This document shows positions 35,423-47,932 of a DNA stretch of 64,000 bases, piece by piece. The position numbers and the translations under genes are program-made. How positions within the stretch are numbered: position 1 is the stretch's first letter; every line of letters begins with the position of its first letter. Origin of the DNA: Nocardia pneumoniae NBRC 100136 (GTDB taxonomy: Bacteria; Actinomycetota; Actinomycetes; Mycobacteriales; Mycobacteriaceae); assembly GCF_000308755.1 (NCBI RefSeq), contig NZ_BAGF01000020.1:40749-104748 (forward strand), in the 5' to 3' direction. The notes below the pieces were generated by a model that was not told the DNA's origin, searched no databases, and saw nothing but the letters and a program-made list of their open reading frames with translations.

Positions 35423-36487
35423 TCAGCGTGTGCGCCACTCGAGCTCGGGCCAAACCGGCACCGGCGCCGCCGCGCCGCGCAGCTGCTCGTCGAGGAATGC
35501 GGTGACAACGCTCCGGATGATCGCGGCGGCACGCTCGGCGGACAGTGACCCGCACCGGACCGTCGATGGCGCGAGCGCGGATAGATCGGTTGCCGCATAG
35601 TGCCCGGCACCGCGAATCGTACCGAGCGTGAATGCCGGGCTGTCCGAAGCGAACCGGATCCACGACGCGTGCAGCATGTCGCCGGAGGCGAGCATCAGCA
35701 CGGGCCGGTCGACACCGCCGCGCTCCACGTCGGTGTTGTCCGTCCAGCCTGCCGGGCCGTCGAGTACCACGCCCGCCCGGACGAGCGGTTCGGCGCGCAT
35801 CGCGGCCACCGCGGTCAGTCCTCCGTAGGAGTGGCCCGCCACCGCGATCCGATTCAGGTCGACGTGCGCGCCGACGACCGGCAGCCCGGCGAGCTCGTCG
35901 AGGACCAGGCGCACATCGGCGACGCGGATGTCCAGCGCGCGGCGCATGTATTCGGCGTCCTCGTAGGCCGGTGGCGTGCCGAGCAGGAGCTCCCCGCGCA
36001 CCTCGACCGCGGGCGTCTCGCCAGGGTGGTCGACACCGATCACGACGTAGCCCCGCGAGGCGAGCTCGGCGGCGAGTCCCGACGCGAGCCAGCGCGGCGT
36101 GCCGAGACCCGGTGAGTACACCACCACCGGTAAGGGGCCGAGTGCGGTGTCCAGCGGCGCGTCCTGCCCGGCCGCGAGCGTGGTGGTGAGCATCGTGGGC
36201 ACGGCGACGGGCTCGTGCAGCCACAACGCCGCGTCGATTGCCAGGAACGCCGCGGCCACCCGGCTGGACGCGGGAACGTAGTGCGCCGGGATCGCCGGTG
36301 CGGCAGCCGGATACCAGACCGACACCGGCAACTCCCGGCCACCGGCCGCAACGCTGGTGTCGATGCGACCGACAAGATGCTCGCCGGTCGGCGCGGGCAC
36401 CTCGGCGTGTGCGCGCCCGGCGAAGCAGGCGGCGCTGAGGAAGAGGACGATCGCGGCAGCGAGCCCGGAGACGGCGCGAGCGATCAT
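35423..36487 (-). CDS. Secreted alpha/beta hydrolase (PAF-acetylhydrolase-like)
   Basis: 354 residues. An N-terminal signal peptide ends near AGRAHA. The nucleophile elbow GHSYGG follows a typical oxyanion stretch VVVYSPGLGTPRWL, and a late histidine in GAGHYAAT completes the triad. The layout resembles platelet-activating-factor acetylhydrolase isoform II and dienelactone-hydrolase relatives. Probably an exported esterase or lipase. Substrate unknown. The 283 bp between it and tRNA-Arg hold only the terminator. Confidence 0.85.
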   Translation of the reverse strand: MIARAVSGLAAAIVLFLSAACFAGRAHAEVPAPTGEHLVGRIDTSVAAGGRELPVSVWYPAAAPAIPAHYVPASSRVAAAFLAIDAALWLHEPVAVPTMLTTTLAAGQDAPLDTALGPLPVVVYSPGLGTPRWLASGLAAELASRGYVVIGVDHPGETPAVEVRGELLLGTPPAYEDAEYMRRALDIRVADVRLVLDELAGLPVVGAHVDLNRIAVAGHSYGGLTAVAAMRAEPLVRAGVVLDGPAGWTDNTDVERGGVDRPVLMLASGDMLHASWIRFASDSPAFTLGTIRGAGHYAATDLSALAPSTVRCGSLSAERAAAIIRSVVTAFLDEQLRGAAAPVPVWPELEWRTR

Positions 36488-36721
36488 CGCCGGTCACCAC
36501 CCGGACCCGCCTTCCGCCGAGCCCGCGGGCCGATACTCCAACCCGTCTCGGGATGTTCCGGGGTGCGGTTCGCGCGCATCGCGTCGCCTGCCCGGCCGCG
36601 CGGGCAGATCTCGTCTACCAGCCACTGGGGATTCTCGATGGAGGGATTTATACCCGAGGGTCTGCGATCGGAGCCGCATCTGACAGGCGCGTCCGGATTG
36701 TCCTCGCCGATCACACAAAGA

Positions 36722-36758
36722 ACGAGCCTTGCTCGCGCATTCCGCGAGCAAGGCTCGT
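36722..36758 (-). terminator. Terminator of tRNA-Arg
   Basis: Perfect 16-bp stem ACGAGCCTTGCTCGCG / CGCGAGCAAGGCTCGT with loop CATTC, followed on the minus strand by TTCTTTG. It begins 12 bp downstream of the tRNA 3' end. Confidence 0.85.
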
Positions 36759-36770
36759 CCAACTCGTACG

Positions 36771-36843
36771 TGCCCTCGGCAGGATTCGAACCTGCGGCCT
36801 TCTGCTCCGGAGGCAGACGCTCTATCCCCTGAGCTACGAGGGC
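36771..36843 (-). tRNA. tRNA-Arg (CCG)
   Basis: On the minus strand the acceptor stem is GCCCTCG/CGAGGGC, the anticodon stem TCTGC/GCAGA encloses CTCCGGA (anticodon CCG), and the T loop is GTTCGAATC-like. The discriminator is A and CCA is not encoded. Confidence 0.95.
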
Positions 36844-36948
36844 GGGATAGGGCTCGATCGGGGCCGGATGGCGGTCCGATCGGGCTGGGTCAGCCTATCG
36901 TATCGACCGCCGTCCGCCAAAAAGCGCGTCGGGCGGCGTGGATTCGGG

Positions 36949-37788
36949 TCAGCTCGCGGGGAGGGGAGTGGCGCCGCGGGCGGTGAGCATCGTGGTGATC
37001 AGCGCGGATTCGCCGCGTTGGGTCTTGGCCATGGTGTCGGCGAGGGTGCGCACCGCGGTGGTTTCGGCGTGCTGGGCGGCGTAGTCGATCATCGGCAGGC
37101 CGCCCTCGTGGTGGCGCAGCATCAGCTGCAGGAACATCGTGTCGAGTGCGCGTCCGGTGGCCTGGCGCAGCGCGGCGAGCTCGGTGGGCGTCGCCATGCC
37201 GGGCATGGCAGGCACCGGGCCGGAATGGTGTGCACTCGGCGCGGAATGATCGTGGCCGGTCATCGGTTCGGTCATCCAGCCCATGTATCCGTCCACGCCC
37301 TGCGCGGGTTCGCCCCAGAGCTGAAGCCAGCCCTGCATGCGGCCGACCTGGTTCTGCTGCGTGGTGAGGATGTCGTAGGCGAGGCGGCGTACCTCGGTGT
37401 CGGTGGAACGAACCAGCACCACGCCCGCCATTTCCACCGCTTGGGCGTGATGCGCCGACATGTCCTGAGCGAAGCCCACGTCGACGGAGCCAGGCTCCGG
37501 CTCGCCGGAACTGTCCAGCGGAATCCGCGCCAGCACGCCGATCGCGAAGCCGATCAGCATGGCGCCGATGGTGCCGAGAATCACCAGGGCCGTGCGCTGG
37601 CGGCGGAACTGACCGCCGAGACCGGATTCGGTCGGGGCGTCATCCGGAACCTCCGCGGGGGATGCCGCTGCCGCGCCCGCCGCCCCGGTTTCGGTGTCGT
37701 TCGAGATGTCGGCGGACACTGCTGTCTCACGCCCCGGTGCGGTCTCGGCTTCCGAGCCACCGTTGACGGACGCTTTCTCGGCTGCCAC
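36949..37788 (-). CDS. DUF305 family membrane-anchored protein
   Basis: 279 residues starting with GTG at 37788. A polar, low-complexity N-terminal 65 residues precedes one transmembrane helix (ALVILGTIGAMLIGFAIGVL). The external part has two DUF305 ferritin-like histidine motifs: FAQDMSAHHAQAVEMA and LMLRHHEGGLPMIDYA. The family is linked to metal, often copper, handling. The GTG overlaps the preceding gene's TAG (TAGTG), so translation of the two is probably coupled. Confidence 0.85.
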   Translation of the reverse strand: MAAEKASVNGGSEAETAPGRETAVSADISNDTETGAAGAAAASPAEVPDDAPTESGLGGQFRRQRTALVILGTIGAMLIGFAIGVLARIPLDSSGEPEPGSVDVGFAQDMSAHHAQAVEMAGVVLVRSTDTEVRRLAYDILTTQQNQVGRMQGWLQLWGEPAQGVDGYMGWMTEPMTGHDHSAPSAHHSGPVPAMPGMATPTELAALRQATGRALDTMFLQLMLRHHEGGLPMIDYAAQHAETTAVRTLADTMAKTQRGESALITTMLTARGATPLPAS

Positions 37789-38705
37789 TACTGCCCCGCA
37801 CCCGGTGCAGGCTGCGTCGGCGCGGGCGCGGGCGCGCCGGGCACACCGGGAAGAGCGGGCACGCCGGGCACCCCCGGCAGGCCGCCGGGCAGCCCACCCG
37901 GGGGCATGCCGCCGACCTCGGACGGGTCCGCTTGCAGGCCCTTGCCGTCCATCGGCACCGCATCGGGTCCTGGCGGCGTCGGATCGAACGGCGGCGGGTT
38001 GTCGGTGTCGAAGACGATGGTCGAGCAGTCGGCGCCGACCTCGGGGTAGGTGTAGGAGTTCAACCGCAGCGCGGTGATGAACTGGCCGACGCGCTTGTCG
38101 TCGGGGCTGTCCAGCTTCAACTGATGCCCCCAGGATTGCAGCGACACCGCCGAATCCTGGCCCGGGTAGGGCGACATCATCGTGTACGGCTTGCCCTCGA
38201 CCTTCGCTTTCAGCGTCGCGATCCCGTCGGCGTTCACCTTGTCGGGGTTGTAGGTGATCCACACGGCGCCGTGTTCGAGCGAGTGCACCGCGTTCTCCAC
38301 CCGGATCGGCTTGGTGTAGACCGTGCCGGTGCAGGTCGCCCAGGACTGGTCGTGCGGGCCGCCGAACGGCGGCGCCTGGTCGTAGGCCACCCGCTGGTTC
38401 CCGCTGATGTGCAGGCCCGCGGGGTATTCCTTCTTCACCACGCCCGCGATCCCGTCGGAGGGATCTTTCCGCTGCGCGCTGGGTGTGTACTTGTCCAGCT
38501 CGGCCTTCTCCCGGTACTTGGGGACCAGGCTGTAGGCCAGGGCGCCGATCAATGCGATGATGACTACGGCCGCGCCGATGGCCAGCCAGGGGATCTGGCG
38601 ATTCTTCTTCGGAAGTTGCCCTTGTGTGCCCCGCTTGCGGGGAGCCGACAACTTGGCCGCGGCCTTGGCGGCCTTGGCCGATTTGGCGCTGGGACTGTTC
38701 GGCAT
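37788..38705 (-). CDS. DUF3105 family membrane protein
   Basis: About 305 residues starting at MPNSPSAKSAK. A lysine/alanine-rich cytoplasmic tail precedes a single helix (IPWLAIGAAVVIIALIGALA), then an extracytoplasmic DUF3105 domain with NAVHSLEHGAVWITYNP and a cysteine pair (WATCTGT, VGADCSTIVFD). A proline/glycine-rich tail ends the protein. An upstream ATG at 38771 would add 22 residues. Paired with DUF305, the histidine-rich domain suggests a shared role in metal or redox work at the envelope (inference). Confidence 0.83.
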   Translation of the reverse strand: MPNSPSAKSAKAAKAAAKLSAPRKRGTQGQLPKKNRQIPWLAIGAAVVIIALIGALAYSLVPKYREKAELDKYTPSAQRKDPSDGIAGVVKKEYPAGLHISGNQRVAYDQAPPFGGPHDQSWATCTGTVYTKPIRVENAVHSLEHGAVWITYNPDKVNADGIATLKAKVEGKPYTMMSPYPGQDSAVSLQSWGHQLKLDSPDDKRVGQFITALRLNSYTYPEVGADCSTIVFDTDNPPPFDPTPPGPDAVPMDGKGLQADPSEVGGMPPGGLPGGLPGVPGVPALPGVPGAPAPAPTQPAPGAGQ

Positions 38706-38797
38706 CGCTCGTTGTGCTCTTTCGACGTGGTGGATCCGCTGGCTGCGCAGTGCCCACCCCGTGGTGTACACCCGCCAAGACCATAGGATAGAGACTC

Positions 38798-40456
38798 GTG
38801 ACTCCAGCTGACCTTGCAGATCTCCTTCGCGCCACCGCGGCGAAGGTGCTTGTCGAACGTGGACTGGACCCTGCGGTCCTGCCCGACGAGGTCACCGTGG
38901 AGCGCCCCCGCAACCCGGAACACGGCGACTATGCCACGAATGTCGCGATGCAGGTGGCCAAGCGCGCCGGAACCAAGCCGCGCGAGCTGGCGACCTGGCT
39001 GGCCGGCGCACTGGCCGACGCGGACGGCGTCGCCGCCGCCGAGGTCGCCGGGCCCGGCTTCCTGAACATCCGGCTCGCCGCCTCCGCGCAGGGCGCGATC
39101 ATCGAGCGGATCCTCGCCGCCGGCGCCGCGTACGGCACCGCGGACACGCTGAAGGGCACCCGGATCAACCTCGAGTTCGTGTCGGCCAACCCGACCGGCC
39201 CGGTGCATCTCGGCGGCACCCGCTGGGCATCGGTAGGCGACGCGCTCGGCCGCATCCTGGCCGCGCAGGGCGCCGACGTGGTGCGCGAGTACTACTTCAA
39301 CGACCACGGCGCGCAGATCGATCGGTTCGCCGCCTCGCTGGTCGCGGCCGCAACGGGCGCCCCGACCCCGGACAACGGTTACGCGGGCGCCTACATCGGC
39401 GAGATCGCCGCCAAGATCGTGGCCGCGCACCCCGACGCGCTGAGCAAGCCGGAGGCCGAGCGCCTGGAGCTGTTCCGCGCCGAGGGCGTCGAGCTGATGT
39501 TCGCGCACATCAAGGAGTCGCTGCACGAGTTCGGCACCGACTTCGACGTCTACTTCAACGAGAGCTCGCTGTTCGCCTCCGGCGCGGTGGAGCAGGCGGT
39601 GGAGAAGCTGAAGAACTCCGGCGACCTGTACGAGAAGGACGGCGCCTGGTGGATCGCCAGCTCCGAATACGGGGACGATCAGGACCGGGTGGTCATCAAG
39701 AGCGACGGCAAGGCCGCCTACATCGCCGGTGACATCGCCTATTTCCAGAACAAGCGCTCGCGCGGCTTCGATCTGTGCATCTACATGCTCGGCGCCGACC
39801 ATCACGGCTACATCGGCAGGTTGAAGGCCGCCGCGGCCGCCTTCGGCGACGACCCGGCCACCGTCGAGGTGCTGATCGGGCAGATGGTGAACCTGCTGCG
39901 CGACGGCGTCGCGGTGCGGATGAGCAAGCGCGCGGGCACCGTGGTGACGCTCGACGACCTGGTCGAGGCGATCGGCGTGGACGCGGCGCGGTACTCGCTG
40001 GTGCGCTCGTCGGTGAACTCCAGCATCGACATCGACTTGAACCTGTGGGCCAGCCAGAGCAACGAGAACCCGGTCTACTACGTGCAATACGCGCACGCGC
40101 GCACCGCGTCCATCGCGCGGAACGCCGCCGAGTTCGAGTACGACGCCGTCACCCCGGATCTCGCGCTGCTGTCGGCCGACGAGGAAGGCGAGCTGATCCG
40201 CACCCTGGGCGAGTACCCGCGCGTCGTGGCCGGCGCGGCGAGCCTGCGCGAACCGCACCGGGTGGCTCGCTATCTGGAGGAACTGGCCGGCGCCTACCAC
40301 CGCTTCCAGACCAACAAGAACCTGCGCGTCCTGCCGCTGGGCGACGAGCCCGTCTCGCCGACGAACGCCGCCCGCCTCGCTCTGGTCAACGCCACCCGTC
40401 AGGTCCTGGCCAACGGCCTCGGCCTGCTCGGCGTCAGTGCGCCGGAGCGCATGTGA
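38798..40456 (+). CDS. argS: Arginyl-tRNA synthetase
   Basis: 552-residue class I synthetase. The HIGH-type motif is HLGG in [20 protein letters not shown]; the KMSKS-type motif is [10 protein letters not shown]. The N-terminal Add1 domain and the C-terminal DALR anticodon domain ([20 protein letters not shown]) are present. The GTG at 38798 lies 8 nt after a TAGGAT box and lacks a ribosome site, fitting a leaderless mRNA. It heads the conserved argS-lysA-hom-thrC-thrB series. A very long antisense open frame over it is a GC-rich shadow. Confidence 0.96.
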   Translation: MTPADLADLLRATAAKVLVERGLDPAVLPDEVTVERPRNPEHGDYATNVAMQVAKRAGTKPRELATWLAGALADADGVAAAEVAGPGFLNIRLAASAQGAIIERILAAGAAYGTADTLKGTRINLEFVSANPTGPVHLGGTRWASVGDALGRILAAQGADVVREYYFNDHGAQIDRFAASLVAAATGAPTPDNGYAGAYIGEIAAKIVAAHPDALSKPEAERLELFRAEGVELMFAHIKESLHEFGTDFDVYFNESSLFASGAVEQAVEKLKNSGDLYEKDGAWWIASSEYGDDQDRVVIKSDGKAAYIAGDIAYFQNKRSRGFDLCIYMLGADHHGYIGRLKAAAAAFGDDPATVEVLIGQMVNLLRDGVAVRMSKRAGTVVTLDDLVEAIGVDAARYSLVRSSVNSSIDIDLNLWASQSNENPVYYVQYAHARTASIARNAAEFEYDAVTPDLALLSADEEGELIRTLGEYPRVVAGAASLREPHRVARYLEELAGAYHRFQTNKNLRVLPLGDEPVSPTNAARLALVNATRQVLANGLGLLGVSAPERM

Positions 40457-40491
40457 CCGGGCAGCGGACCAGAGCGAGGAAGGAAGCCATC

Positions 40492-40610
40492 GTGAGCGAG
40501 CCGAGCGGCAGCGAGGTGGAGGCATGAGTGAGCGCAGCGAGCGAGCCATCGACACAGCCGCGTGCGCGGTCATGTCGGAACCGAGCGGCAGCGAGGTGGA
40601 GGCATGAGCG
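40492..40610 (+). repeat. MSERSER-type intergenic repeat, copy 2 with partial duplicate
   Basis: 40522-40610 parallels 22014-22100 (same GCATGAGTGAGCGCAGCGAG beginning). The segment CCGAGCGGCAGCGAGGTGGA occurs twice here, at 40501 and again about 80 bp later, so the unit is itself partly duplicated. It separates argS and lysA, and the last copy supplies the region just before the lysA ATG. Confidence 0.7.
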
Positions 40611-42025
40611 CGCATCCCGCCGGGCCCCGGCACGCCGAGATCCCGCACGCGCCGAATCTGCCGGAACGTCCCAGCGATCCGGCGCAGATGATCGATCTGC
40701 CCGCGAACGTCTGGCCGCGCAACGCCGCTCGCGACGCCGACGGCGTGGTCCGGCTGGCGGGCGTGCCGGTGCACGAGCTGGCCGCTCGGTTCGGCACTCC
40801 GCTGTTCGTGGTCGACGAGGACGACTTCCGGTCCCGCTGCCGCGACATGGTCCGCGCCTTCGGGGCGAACGCACGCGTCCACTACGCGTCCAAGGCGTTC
40901 CTGTGCGGTGAGATCGCGCGCTGGATCCGGGACGAGGGCCTGTCGCTGGACGTGTGCTCCGGCGGCGAACTCGCCGTGGCGTTGCACGCCGGTTTCCCGG
41001 CCGAGCGAATCGCCTTGCACGGCAACAACAAATCGGTCGCCGAGCTGGAGGCCGCGGTATCCGCCGGGGTCGGCCACATCGTGGTCGACTCGCTGATCGA
41101 GATCGAGCGACTGGAAGCCGTCGCCGGCCTCGCGGGCGTGGTGCAGGACGTGCTGGTCCGGGTCACGGTCGGCGTGGAAGCCCATACCCACGAATACATC
41201 TCGACCGCGCACGAGGATCAGAAGTTCGGTTTCTCGATCGCGGGCGGCGACGCCATGGAGGCCCTCGCACGGGTCTTCGACGCCGACAATCTGCGTCTGG
41301 TCGGCCTGCACAGTCACATCGGCTCGCAGATCTTCGAGATCGACGGATTCGAGATCGCCGCGCGGCGCATGCTCGGTCTGCTGCGCGAGGCCATCGACAA
41401 GTTCGGCATCGAGCGCACCGCTCAGATCTCCACGCTGGATCTCGGTGGCGGACTGGGCATTTCGTATCTGCCGTCGGACGATCCGCCGCCGTTGGACGAG
41501 TTCGCCGCGAACCTGCGCGAGCTGGTCGCCGCCGAGGCCGAACGCGCGGGCCTGCCCGTGCCGGTGATCGCGGTGGAGCCGGGCCGCGCCATCGCCGGCC
41601 CCGGCACGGTGACGCTGTACGAGGTGGGCACGATCAAGGACGTCTCGCTGGACGGCGGCCTGCGCAGACGCTACGTCAGTGTCGACGGCGGCATGAGCGA
41701 CAACATCCGTCCCGCCCTGTATCAGGCCGATTACGACTGCCGTCTGGTCTCGCGCTCGTCGCAGGCCGGTCCGGTGGTCGCGCGTGTGGTCGGAAAACAT
41801 TGCGAGAGTGGCGATATCGTCATCCGCGATACCTGGTTGCCCGCCGATGTCGGCCCCGGTGACCTGGTCGCCGTCGCCGCCACCGGCGCGTACTGCTATT
41901 CGATGTCCAGCCGGTACAACCAGTTGACCCGCCCCGCGGTCGTCGCGGTGCGGGACGGACAGCCGCGCCTGATCCTGCGCCGGGAGACGGTGGCGGACCT
42001 GCTCAGCTTGGAGGTGGAAGCGTGA
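40604..42025 (+). CDS. lysA: Diaminopimelate decarboxylase
   Basis: 473-residue PLP enzyme making lysine from meso-diaminopimelate. The PLP lysine is in [34 protein letters not shown] and [16 protein letters not shown] are the fold-III decarboxylase signatures. The start was taken as [14 protein letters not shown], with GAGGTGGAGG as ribosome site supplied by the intergenic repeat. Mid-operon, 3 bp overlapping hom. Confidence 0.96.
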   Translation: MSAHPAGPRHAEIPHAPNLPERPSDPAQMIDLPANVWPRNAARDADGVVRLAGVPVHELAARFGTPLFVVDEDDFRSRCRDMVRAFGANARVHYASKAFLCGEIARWIRDEGLSLDVCSGGELAVALHAGFPAERIALHGNNKSVAELEAAVSAGVGHIVVDSLIEIERLEAVAGLAGVVQDVLVRVTVGVEAHTHEYISTAHEDQKFGFSIAGGDAMEALARVFDADNLRLVGLHSHIGSQIFEIDGFEIAARRMLGLLREAIDKFGIERTAQISTLDLGGGLGISYLPSDDPPPLDEFAANLRELVAAEAERAGLPVPVIAVEPGRAIAGPGTVTLYEVGTIKDVSLDGGLRRRYVSVDGGMSDNIRPALYQADYDCRLVSRSSQAGPVVARVVGKHCESGDIVIRDTWLPADVGPGDLVAVAATGAYCYSMSSRYNQLTRPAVVAVRDGQPRLILRRETVADLLSLEVEA

Positions 42026-43373
42026 CGGCGAACGCGAAGAACGGTGTCTGGGGGACCGATCGCCCGATCGGGGTGGCGGTCCTCGGCATGGGCAACGTCG
42101 GCACCGAGGTCGTGCGCATTCTGCGCGAGCACACCGAGGACCTGCGTGCCCGCGTCGGCGCCCCGGTGGTGCTACGCGGCGTGGCCGTGCGCAGTCTCGG
42201 CACCGACCGCGGCATCCCGGCGGACCTGCTGACCACCGACGCCGACGCTCTCGTCGCCCGCGACGACGTCGATCTGGTCGTCGAGGTGATCGGCGGCATC
42301 GATCCGCCGCGCCGGCTGATCCTGGCCGCGCTGAACGCGGGCAAATCCGTGGTGACCGCGAACAAGGCGCTGCTGGCCGACTACACCGGCGAGCTCGCCG
42401 CGGCCGCCGAACGCAGCCGCGCCGACCTGTACTTCGAGGCCGCCGTCGCGGGCGCCATCCCGGTGGTGCGCCCGCTGATCCAGTCCCTGGCCGGGGACCG
42501 GGTGAACCGGGTCGTCGGCATCGTCAACGGCACCACCAACTTCATCCTCTCCGCGATGGACGAGACCGGCGCCGACTACTCGGACACGCTGGCCGAGGCC
42601 ACCCGTCTCGGGTACGCGGAGGCCGACCCGACCGCCGACGTGGAGGGCTACGACGCCGCGGCCAAGGCCGCGATCCTCGCCTCGCTGGCGTTCCACACCA
42701 GGGTCACCGCCGCCGACGTGTACCGCGAGGGCATCTCGCGGATCACCGCGGAGGATCTGGAGACCGCCTCGGCGCTGGATTGCACCGTCAAGCTGCTGGC
42801 CATCTGCGAGCGCGTGGACGCGGGCCCCGGCGAGCCGGGCCCGGACGAGGGCGGCAAGGAGCGCGTCTCGGTGCGCGTCTACCCGGCGCTCATTCCGCGC
42901 AAGCATCCGCTGGCCGCGGTGACCGGCGCGTTCAACGCGGTCGTCGTCGAGGCGGAGAACGCCGGACGGCTGATGTTCTACGGGCAGGGCGCGGGCGGCG
43001 CTCCCACCGCCTCCGCGGTGCTCGGCGATCTGGTGATGGCGGCGCGCAACAAGTTCTACGGGGGTCGCGCTCCCGGCGAATCGGTTTATGCTGAGCTACC
43101 GATCGCGCCGATCGGCGATACGCCCACCCGCTATCACGTGAACCTGCAGGTCGAGGACCGCCCTGGGGTCCTGGCCAAGGTGGCGGGCGAATTCGCCAAG
43201 CACGAGGTGAGCATCTCGACCGTCCGTCAAGAAGGGCACGGCTCGGGGGCGCGCCTGGTCGTGGTGACCCACCACGCAACGGAGTCGGCGCTCGCGGACA
43301 CCGTCGCCGCACTGGCGGAAATGGCATCCGTCACATCCGTGACCAGCGTTCTGAGATTGGAAGGCACCGAAGA

Positions 43374-43377
<4 letters not shown>
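42022..43377 (+). CDS. hom: Homoserine dehydrogenase
   Basis: 451 residues, reducing aspartate semialdehyde to homoserine with NAD(P)H. Rossmann motif [14 protein letters not shown], catalytic-domain markers VNGTTNFIL and [20 protein letters not shown], and a C-terminal ACT domain ([19 protein letters not shown]) through which threonine would inhibit. The GTG overlaps the lysA stop by 4 bp, and the thrC ATG overlaps its own stop. Confidence 0.96.
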
Positions 43378-45609
<2,232 letters not shown>

Positions 45610-45622
45610 CGGCGAGTCTGCC

Positions 45623-45652
45623 TTGCCGAGATTCGCGATGGACAGCTATTCT
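45623..45652 (+). promoter_or_regulatory. Candidate promoter for rho
   Basis: TTGCCG (45623-45628) and TATTCT (45647-45652) are 18 bp apart, directly after thrB. Transcription from here would give a leader of about 280 nt before rho. Confidence 0.6.
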
Positions 45653-45937
45653 GGGCAAGTCCGTACATCGTGCGCATCAGACGCCGGTGCTTCATCAGGG
45701 CAATCGCTCCAGCAGGCTCCAGGCTCGAGCCTCCAGGCCATGGGGGTGCTGCGTAGCTGCGCAACTGGAATGATCACTCCCCACCTTTCGCCAATGGTGG
45801 AGAAGCCGCCGGTCCGGCGGGGCAGGTGATACGGCACATAGCGCCCGGACGGACGCATCCCAGTCCGGCAGAATGCCCGGGCTGCGGGACGAACCCTCGA
45901 AACAGCACACGGCAATCGAGGGAAGGAAAGGATTTCC
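45653..45937 (+). other. Long untranslated leader of rho
   Basis: No convincing gene. A 12-bp palindrome AGGCTCGAGCCT is at 45721-45732 within a C-rich, G-poor section. A good ribosome site (GGAAGGAAAGG) ends the leader. Long rho leaders commonly serve autoregulation by Rho itself, so the same is likely here (inference). Confidence 0.5.
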
Positions 45938-47932
45938 GTGACAGATACGGACCTGCTCGCGACACCCGGCGTGGAATCGAACCCGACGGGCGACCGCGAA
46001 AGTGAATCCGGACAGATTTCGAAGATGAGCGAACACACCGACGTCGCACGATCGGGGCTGACTGGAATGTTGTTGCCGCAGTTGCGCGCACTCGCGGGGG
46101 AGCTCGGTATCCGAGGTACCTCCGGAATGCGCAAGGGCGATTTGATCGCCGCCATCAAGGAAAATCAGGCCGCCGGTAAAGCGGCGAAGGTGGAAAAGCC
46201 CGCCAAAGGCGAGGCGAAGTCCGCGGTGACCGCCAAGGCAGATGCCCCGGCGAAGGCCGAGCAGGCGACCCTCGACGTAACGCCAGCGGCTTCGGCCGCG
46301 GCCACCGAGGCTCCCGCCCCGGCGATGTCCGCGCCCGCCGAATCCGCGCCCGCGGCTGACTCCGCGCCCGCCCCCGCCCCCGAAACCACCGAGGAGCCCG
46401 GCCGCGAGGGCGGCCAGCGTGGCCGCGGACGGCAGCGGCGCGGTCGTGACCAGGCGCGATCCGGCGGCGAGAGCGCGCCCGCCGAAGCGCGTGGTGACGA
46501 GGCGAAGCAGGATGCCGACCAGGGCGGCGAGCGTCGCCGCGAGCGTGGTCAGGGCGAACGCGGCCAGGGTGAGCGTGGTCAGGACAAGCGCGACCAAGGC
46601 GAACGCGGCCAGGGTGAGCGCGGCCAAGGCGAGCGCGGCCAGAGCCAGAACGGCAGCGCGGCGCGCGGTGGTGACGAGGAAGAAGGCGGTCGCGGTCGGC
46701 GCGGACGCCGCTTCCGGGAGCGTCGTCGTGGTCGCGACCGCGAGAGCGGTGGCGGCGAGGCCCGCGAGCTGGAGATCCGCGAGGACGACGTGCTGCAGCC
46801 GGTCGCGGGCATCCTCGACGTGCTGGACAACTACGCCTTCGTCCGCACCTCCGGCTACCTGGCCGGGCCGAACGACGTCTACGTGTCGATGAACCTGGTG
46901 CGCAAGAACGGTCTGCGCCGCGGTGACGCGATCACCGGCGCGGTGCGCGCCCCGCGCGACGGCGAACAGGCCAACCAGCGTCAGAAGTTCGATCCGCTGG
47001 TGCGGCTGGACACGGTCAACGGCGGTGATGTCGAGGCCGCCAAGCGCCGCCCCGAGTTCGGCAAGCTCACCCCGCTGTACCCGAACCAGCGGCTGCGGCT
47101 GGAGACCACGCCGAACAAGCTGACCACCCGGGTCATCGACCTGATCATGCCGATCGGCAAGGGGCAGCGCGCGCTGATCGTGTCGCCGCCGAAGGCAGGT
47201 AAGACCACGATCCTGCAGGACATCGCGAACGCGATCGCGACCAACAACCCCGAGTGCTACCTCATGGTCGTGCTGGTCGACGAGCGTCCGGAAGAGGTCA
47301 CCGACATGCAGCGTTCGGTGAAGGGCGAGGTCATCGCCTCCACCTTCGACCGGCCGCCGTCGGATCACACCTCGGTCGCCGAGCTCGCCATCGAGCGGGC
47401 CAAGCGCCTGGTGGAGATGGGCAAGGACGTCGTCGTGCTGCTGGACTCGATCACCCGGCTCGGCCGCGCGTACAACAACTCCTCGCCCGCCTCGGGCCGA
47501 ATCCTTTCCGGTGGTGTCGATTCCACCGCGCTGTACCCGCCCAAGCGGTTCCTCGGCGCGGCGCGCAACATCGAGAACGGTGGATCGCTGACCATCATCG
47601 CGACCGCGATGGTGGAGACCGGCTCGACCGGTGACACGGTGATCTTCGAGGAGTTCAAGGGCACCGGTAACGCCGAACTCAAGCTGGACCGCAAGATCGC
47701 CGAGCGGCGCGTGTTCCCCGCGGTGGACGTCAACCCGTCCGGCACCCGCAAGGACGAGCTACTGCTCAGCCCCGACGAGGCGGGGGTGCTGCACAAGCTG
47801 CGCCGCGTACTGTCCGGCCTGGACTCCCACCAGGCGATCGATCTGCTGATCGACCGTCTGAAGAAGTCCAAGAACAACCTCGAGTTCCTCATGCAGGTGA
47901 GCAAGACCGCGCCGGGCGCACTCGACGAGTAA
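45938..47932 (+). CDS. rho: Transcription termination factor Rho, with N-terminal repeat insertion
   Basis: 664 residues against about 420 in E. coli. The GTG start is followed by a Rho_N domain (about 36-75, MLLPQLRALAGELGI), then an Ala/Pro- and Arg/Gly-rich insert (about 80-275) that includes repeated GERGQ units near residues 201-235. After it come the RNA-binding cold-shock domain (LDVLDNYAFVRTSGYLAGPN) and the ATPase, with Walker A SPPKAGKTTILQDIA and DSITRLGRAYN. Actinobacterial Rho proteins often carry such RNA-binding inserts. A hairpin terminator follows. Confidence 0.96.
   Translation: MTDTDLLATPGVESNPTGDRESESGQISKMSEHTDVARSGLTGMLLPQLRALAGELGIRGTSGMRKGDLIAAIKENQAAGKAAKVEKPAKGEAKSAVTAKADAPAKAEQATLDVTPAASAAATEAPAPAMSAPAESAPAADSAPAPAPETTEEPGREGGQRGRGRQRRGRDQARSGGESAPAEARGDEAKQDADQGGERRRERGQGERGQGERGQDKRDQGERGQGERGQGERGQSQNGSAARGGDEEEGGRGRRGRRFRERRRGRDRESGGGEARELEIREDDVLQPVAGILDVLDNYAFVRTSGYLAGPNDVYVSMNLVRKNGLRRGDAITGAVRAPRDGEQANQRQKFDPLVRLDTVNGGDVEAAKRRPEFGKLTPLYPNQRLRLETTPNKLTTRVIDLIMPIGKGQRALIVSPPKAGKTTILQDIANAIATNNPECYLMVVLVDERPEEVTDMQRSVKGEVIASTFDRPPSDHTSVAELAIERAKRLVEMGKDVVVLLDSITRLGRAYNNSSPASGRILSGGVDSTALYPPKRFLGAARNIENGGSLTIIATAMVETGSTGDTVIFEEFKGTGNAELKLDRKIAERRVFPAVDVNPSGTRKDELLLSPDEAGVLHKLRRVLSGLDSHQAIDLLIDRLKKSKNNLEFLMQVSKTAPGALDE

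Noticed and set aside
38564..41800. 1078-codon open frame on the minus strand over argS and lysA
   Set aside because: Composition and frame are those of a GC-rich antisense shadow. It lies opposite two certain essential genes and has no family motif.
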